Assembly: GCF_029784135.1 (NCBI RefSeq)
Contig: NC_073744.1
Location: 79,835,935-79,899,934 of the forward strand
Reading direction: 5' to 3'
DNA length: 64,000 nt
DNA from: Toxorhynchites rutilus septentrionalis
Taxonomy: Eukaryota; Arthropoda; Insecta; Diptera; Culicidae
Part shown: one piece after another, positions 60,831 through 64,000 of the stretch
Layout: every line of letters begins with the position of its first letter
How positions within the stretch are numbered: the first letter of the stretch is position 1
Program-made: the position numbers and the translations under genes
The notes under the pieces: generated by a model
The model's input: only the letters and a program-made list of their open reading frames with translations
The model's database searches: none
Told to the model about the DNA's origin: nothing

Positions 60831-63281
60831 TTTTTTCTCATTCAATCGTTTATTTTTACAGGCTCAGTTACATAAGTTTAAAGGAGCCAAACTCCTATCT
60901 GTATTGTTACAAGTATATATAAACATTTTTCATTAATTCTAGTGTTAATGAAGTAGAGAACCGATTACTCGCGGTTTGCTCGAGTTTAGAAGGGTTACAT
61001 TTTTTTCAGGAAAAGGAAGGGATATAAGGATATGTTGACAATGTTCACACTCACATTCGCACTCACATTCATCATACTCAATTCTTAAGCCTATCTTATA
61101 TCTAATATGTATTTACATTTCACCTTATTCTATTGTTAGTAAGAAGGGATTTGATTTCTCGCGAAGGAAAAGGAAAAGGAGAATATAAGGATATAAGGAC
61201 AATCACACACGAAGATCGATAACTTTTAGGATGACATATATTTGGGACATGTAATCAAGGTCTAACCGAGCCAACAAATCTCACCGGCACATTGGGCTGT
61301 CTTCCTCTGGCCCGAAGAGAGTTTTCTAAATTCGATCTGGCAACAAGATACAACTCGCACGACCAAACAACGTGTTCGATGTCGTGGTAACCTTGACCAC
61401 AAGCACAGATATTGCCATCGGCAAGATTAAAACGAAAGAGTAGCGCGTCTAACGAACAGTGATTGGACATGAGTCGAGAGAAGGTGCGAATAAAGTCCCG
61501 ACTCAAGTCCAGACTTTTGAACCATGGTTTGATGCTAACCTTAGGGATAATCGAGTGAAGCCACCGACCCAATTCATCTTCGTTCCACTTACGTTGCCAG
61601 TTAGCGATGGTATTTTTTAAGGACTAAAGAATAAAATTCATTGAAGGCGATTTGACGCTGATAAATATCGCCTTCAATTGCACCTACCTTTGCCAATGAG
61701 TCAGCCCTCTCATTACCCGGAATTGAGCAATGTGAAGGGACCCAGACAATGGTAATGACATAACAGCGTCTGGTTAAAGCACTCAAAATTTCTCGTATTC
61801 TCTCAAGGAAGAACGGCGAGTGCTTTTCCGGCCTCACTGAACGGATAGCTTCGACAGAGCTAAGACTATCCGTTACAATGTAATAGTGGGCATCAGGTCG
61901 TGAGGCGACGCTGTCCAGCGCCCAGTGTATTGCTGCCAATTCAGCAATATACACTGAGCAAGGATTCTGAAGACTGCGGGAGGTGCTAAAAAATTCGTTG
62001 AACACTCCAAATCCTGTGGACTCATTCATAGAGGACCCATCAGTAAAGTACATATTATCACAATTGACACGCCCATACTTTGCACCGAAGATCGTTGGAA
62101 CGATTCATGGATTTCATGGATTTACTCCTTCATGAACAGATCAAAATGTACAGAGGAATTGATGTAGTCAGGAAAACAAACACGGTTGGGAATATACGAA
62201 GAAGGATCAACCTGCATGGAGATGAATTCATGATATGAAGTCATGAATCCAGAATGAAAATTTAGCCCGATCAGCTGCTCAAAATTTCCGATCACCAATG
62301 GGTTCATAACCCTACACCGGATGAGGAACCGAAGAGATAATAAATTGAAGCGATCTTTTAGTGGGAGTACGCCTGCCAAAACCTCGAGACTCATGGTATG
62401 CGTTGAGGGCATACATCCCAACGCAATACGGAGACAAAGATTACGGCAGCTGATTGAAAACAGAAACTGCCATACTCCATCACTGAGAGAATAGTTGTTC
62501 GATACAACAATATAAGATCTTCGGGATGGGCTCCCCACCAGGTGCCGGTAATTGTACGGAGAAAGTTTATTCTTTGTTGGCATTTTTTACTCAGATACCT
62601 AATATGGACCCCCTAAGTACATTTGGAGTCGAACCATACCCCAAGATACTTGAATGACATAGCATGAGTGATCGGTTTACCCAAAAGTTGAAGCTTTGGT
62701 TTTGCTGGTCTATGCTTCCTAGAAAAAACCACCATCTCTGTTTTCTCCGTTGAGAATTCGATCCCTAGCCTAATGGCCCAGGTTGAAAAATTGTTCAAAG
62801 TATCTTGTAAGGGTTCTTGCAGGTCGGATTCTTTTGATCCTACGACAGACACTACTCCATCATCTGCAAGTTGTTTTAAGCTGCAATTTTGTGTAAGGCA
62901 ATTGTCAATGTCGCTTACATAGAAGTTGTACAAAAAGGGGCTTAAACAGGAGCCCTGAGGGAGGCCCATGTAAGAGACCCGACTCACTGCCGAATCTCCG
63001 TGAGAAAAATTCAAATGTTTCTCACAAAGCAAGTTATATAACATATTATTCAATAGAGGCGATAAACCCCGAGAGTGTAATTTGTCTGACAAAACCTCTA
63101 TTGAAACAGAACCAAAGGCCCCCTTTATGTCCAAGAATACTGAAGCCATTTGTTTTTTTTTCGGCGTAAGCCATTTGAATTTCTGAAAAAACAGCGCAAG
63201 ACAATCATTCGTCCCCTTGCCCCTGCGGAACCCATATTGTGTATCTGAGAGAAAGCCATTCGTTTCAAACCAACGATCAAG
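60831..63281 (-). mobile_element. 5'-truncated I-clade LINE with 16-bp target duplication
   Basis: Flanked by GAAACAGTCAGGTGTT at 60814-60829 and 63282-63297. The 3' side ends in a short A tract (T on plus, about 60828-60836). The 5' side is cut inside the RT, so upstream ORFs are absent. The 3' UTR spans about 60831-61260. RNase H after RT is characteristic of the I clade. Confidence 0.9.
61255..63281 (-). pseudogene. I-clade LINE ORF2: RT, RNase H and C-terminal knuckle (broken)
   Basis: In order from the truncated end: RT with TQYGFRRGKGTNDCL, FLDIKGAFGSVS, GLPQGSCLSPFLYN and the active box LADDGVVSVV (about 62860). After KYLGVWFDSKCT a TAG and frame changes follow. RNase H (62053-61601) has the acidic residues in FTDGSS, AELAAIHW and VTDSLSSVEA plus WVPSHCSIPGNERAD. 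The tail (61572-61255) has the knuckle CACGQGYHDIEHVVWSC. The first 16 codons of the frame starting at 63329 belong to flanking DNA, since the target duplication lies there. Not functional. Confidence 0.85.
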
Positions 63282-63297
63282 GAAACAGTCAGGTGTT

Positions 63298-64000
63298 GTT
63301 TCGTCACAAAAGTACTTGACAGACAACAAACCAATCTATCTATAAAATATTCTCCAACTGATGATACTTGTAGTAAATTTTCTCAATTTCACTAAAACAT
63401 CGTTTAAATTTGTGTGTTTCGTATATTTTCGTACATTTCGTACACGCAAAAAAACCTTTGTTTTGAGTCAAAATATTACCACCTCACGCTGGAATGGATC
63501 GTATTCATTGCGTGACGTGAGATCTTGACCAAATTTTGTGGGTTGTTGACCCTCATTGTTTGCTCAGAGAAACCTAAGTATAAAGGTTCGGCTGATAAAT
63601 TTAAAAAATACTCTATTTTGTGACGTGACAACGCTTCAAAACACTTATTTTTCAAATGCTTGTTTCTTATAAATTACATGAAAACTAGATCTACCCACGG
63701 CTCTTTAAACAAGTATTTATTTACCCATTCAATGGTATATAGACATTGAATTTTGGTTAAGCAAGTGCAGAGAGATCTCAAGAAACATAGAAATACTGAA
63801 AACCTAAAATATTTTAAATATAATAATGTAGTGTTTTAAACTCGCCTCTCTCAAAGGTTGGCGCATCAAAATCAAATTCGTTTCAAGGATTTTTTTATGT
63901 AAATAGTGCTTTTTCATTTTCGCGTTTATGAAAACTTTTAGTACAAAGCCTAAAAAAACAAACCGAGTAGGAGAATAATCAAAAGACAGTGTACGACTCT
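63298..64000. other. AT-rich DNA with GTGACGTGACAACG repeats
   Basis: Contains the motif at 63620-63633, a related CGTGACGTGA at 63521-63530 and CACCTCACGCTGGAATGG at 63480. No gene. Probably the end of a repeat family also seen at 58371-58960. Confidence 0.45.

Overview
The window is eukaryotic, insect-type and most likely mosquito (culicine). The evidence is a compact spliced gene with 56-62 bp GT-AG introns, arthropod retrotransposon clades (R4-like, R1, I, Jockey, RTE, BEL/Pao), Transib and mariner DNA elements, tRNA-derived SINEs, many MITEs, and an AT-rich background. The species cannot be fixed from the sequence alone. Most of the window is mobile DNA in different states of decay. Only one ordinary host protein-coding gene is convincing.

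Layout. 1-1632: 5' end of an R4-like, restriction-enzyme-like-endonuclease (RLE) LINE on the minus strand, running off the left edge. 1633-3493: 3' part of another such copy, in tandem and head-to-tail. 3494-9620: near full-length R1-clade LINE (minus) with a poly(A) tail, tandem repeats in its 3' region, and a 5' end at a 220-bp TC/GA microsatellite. 9842-11880: LINE debris, including a 335-bp duplication, a Jockey-type RT piece and a LINE 3' end. 11.9-19.9 kb: mostly AT-rich unique DNA with a possible regulatory island at 16.3-17.0 kb. 19889-21147: dead mariner. 21169-25578: Transib (RAG1-related) element with 5-bp target duplications and 0.8-kb terminal inverted repeats. 25690-26094: pogo-like MITE. 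26.1-30.9 kb: AT-rich DNA with repeats and a SINE. 30891-37749: complete BEL/Pao retrotransposon with two LTRs and a 5-bp target duplication, broken by one in-frame TAG.

39.0-46.8 kb: a three-exon, minus-strand acyl-CoA synthetase / luciferase-like gene (40794-42516) with a C-terminal peroxisome signal. It lies between two same-orientation copies of a 1.6-1.9 kb repetitive element, and each copy carries an intact-looking CCAAT-TATA-initiator promoter. 47.0-52.4 kb: RTE, mariner and IS630/Tc1 fragments, a SINE with its target duplication, and two arrays of about 145-bp repeats in opposite orientation. 52.4-60.8 kb: sparse unique DNA with a decodable nested insertion (55.5-57.1 kb). 60831-63281: 5'-truncated I-clade LINE flanked by a 16-bp target duplication.

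The genes do not form a pathway. The window reads as a record of successive insertions around one lipid- or carboxylate-activating enzyme gene. The best leads are the long-TIR Transib, the promoter-carrying element pair around the enzyme gene, and a family of elements sharing a 16-bp palindromic terminal motif.
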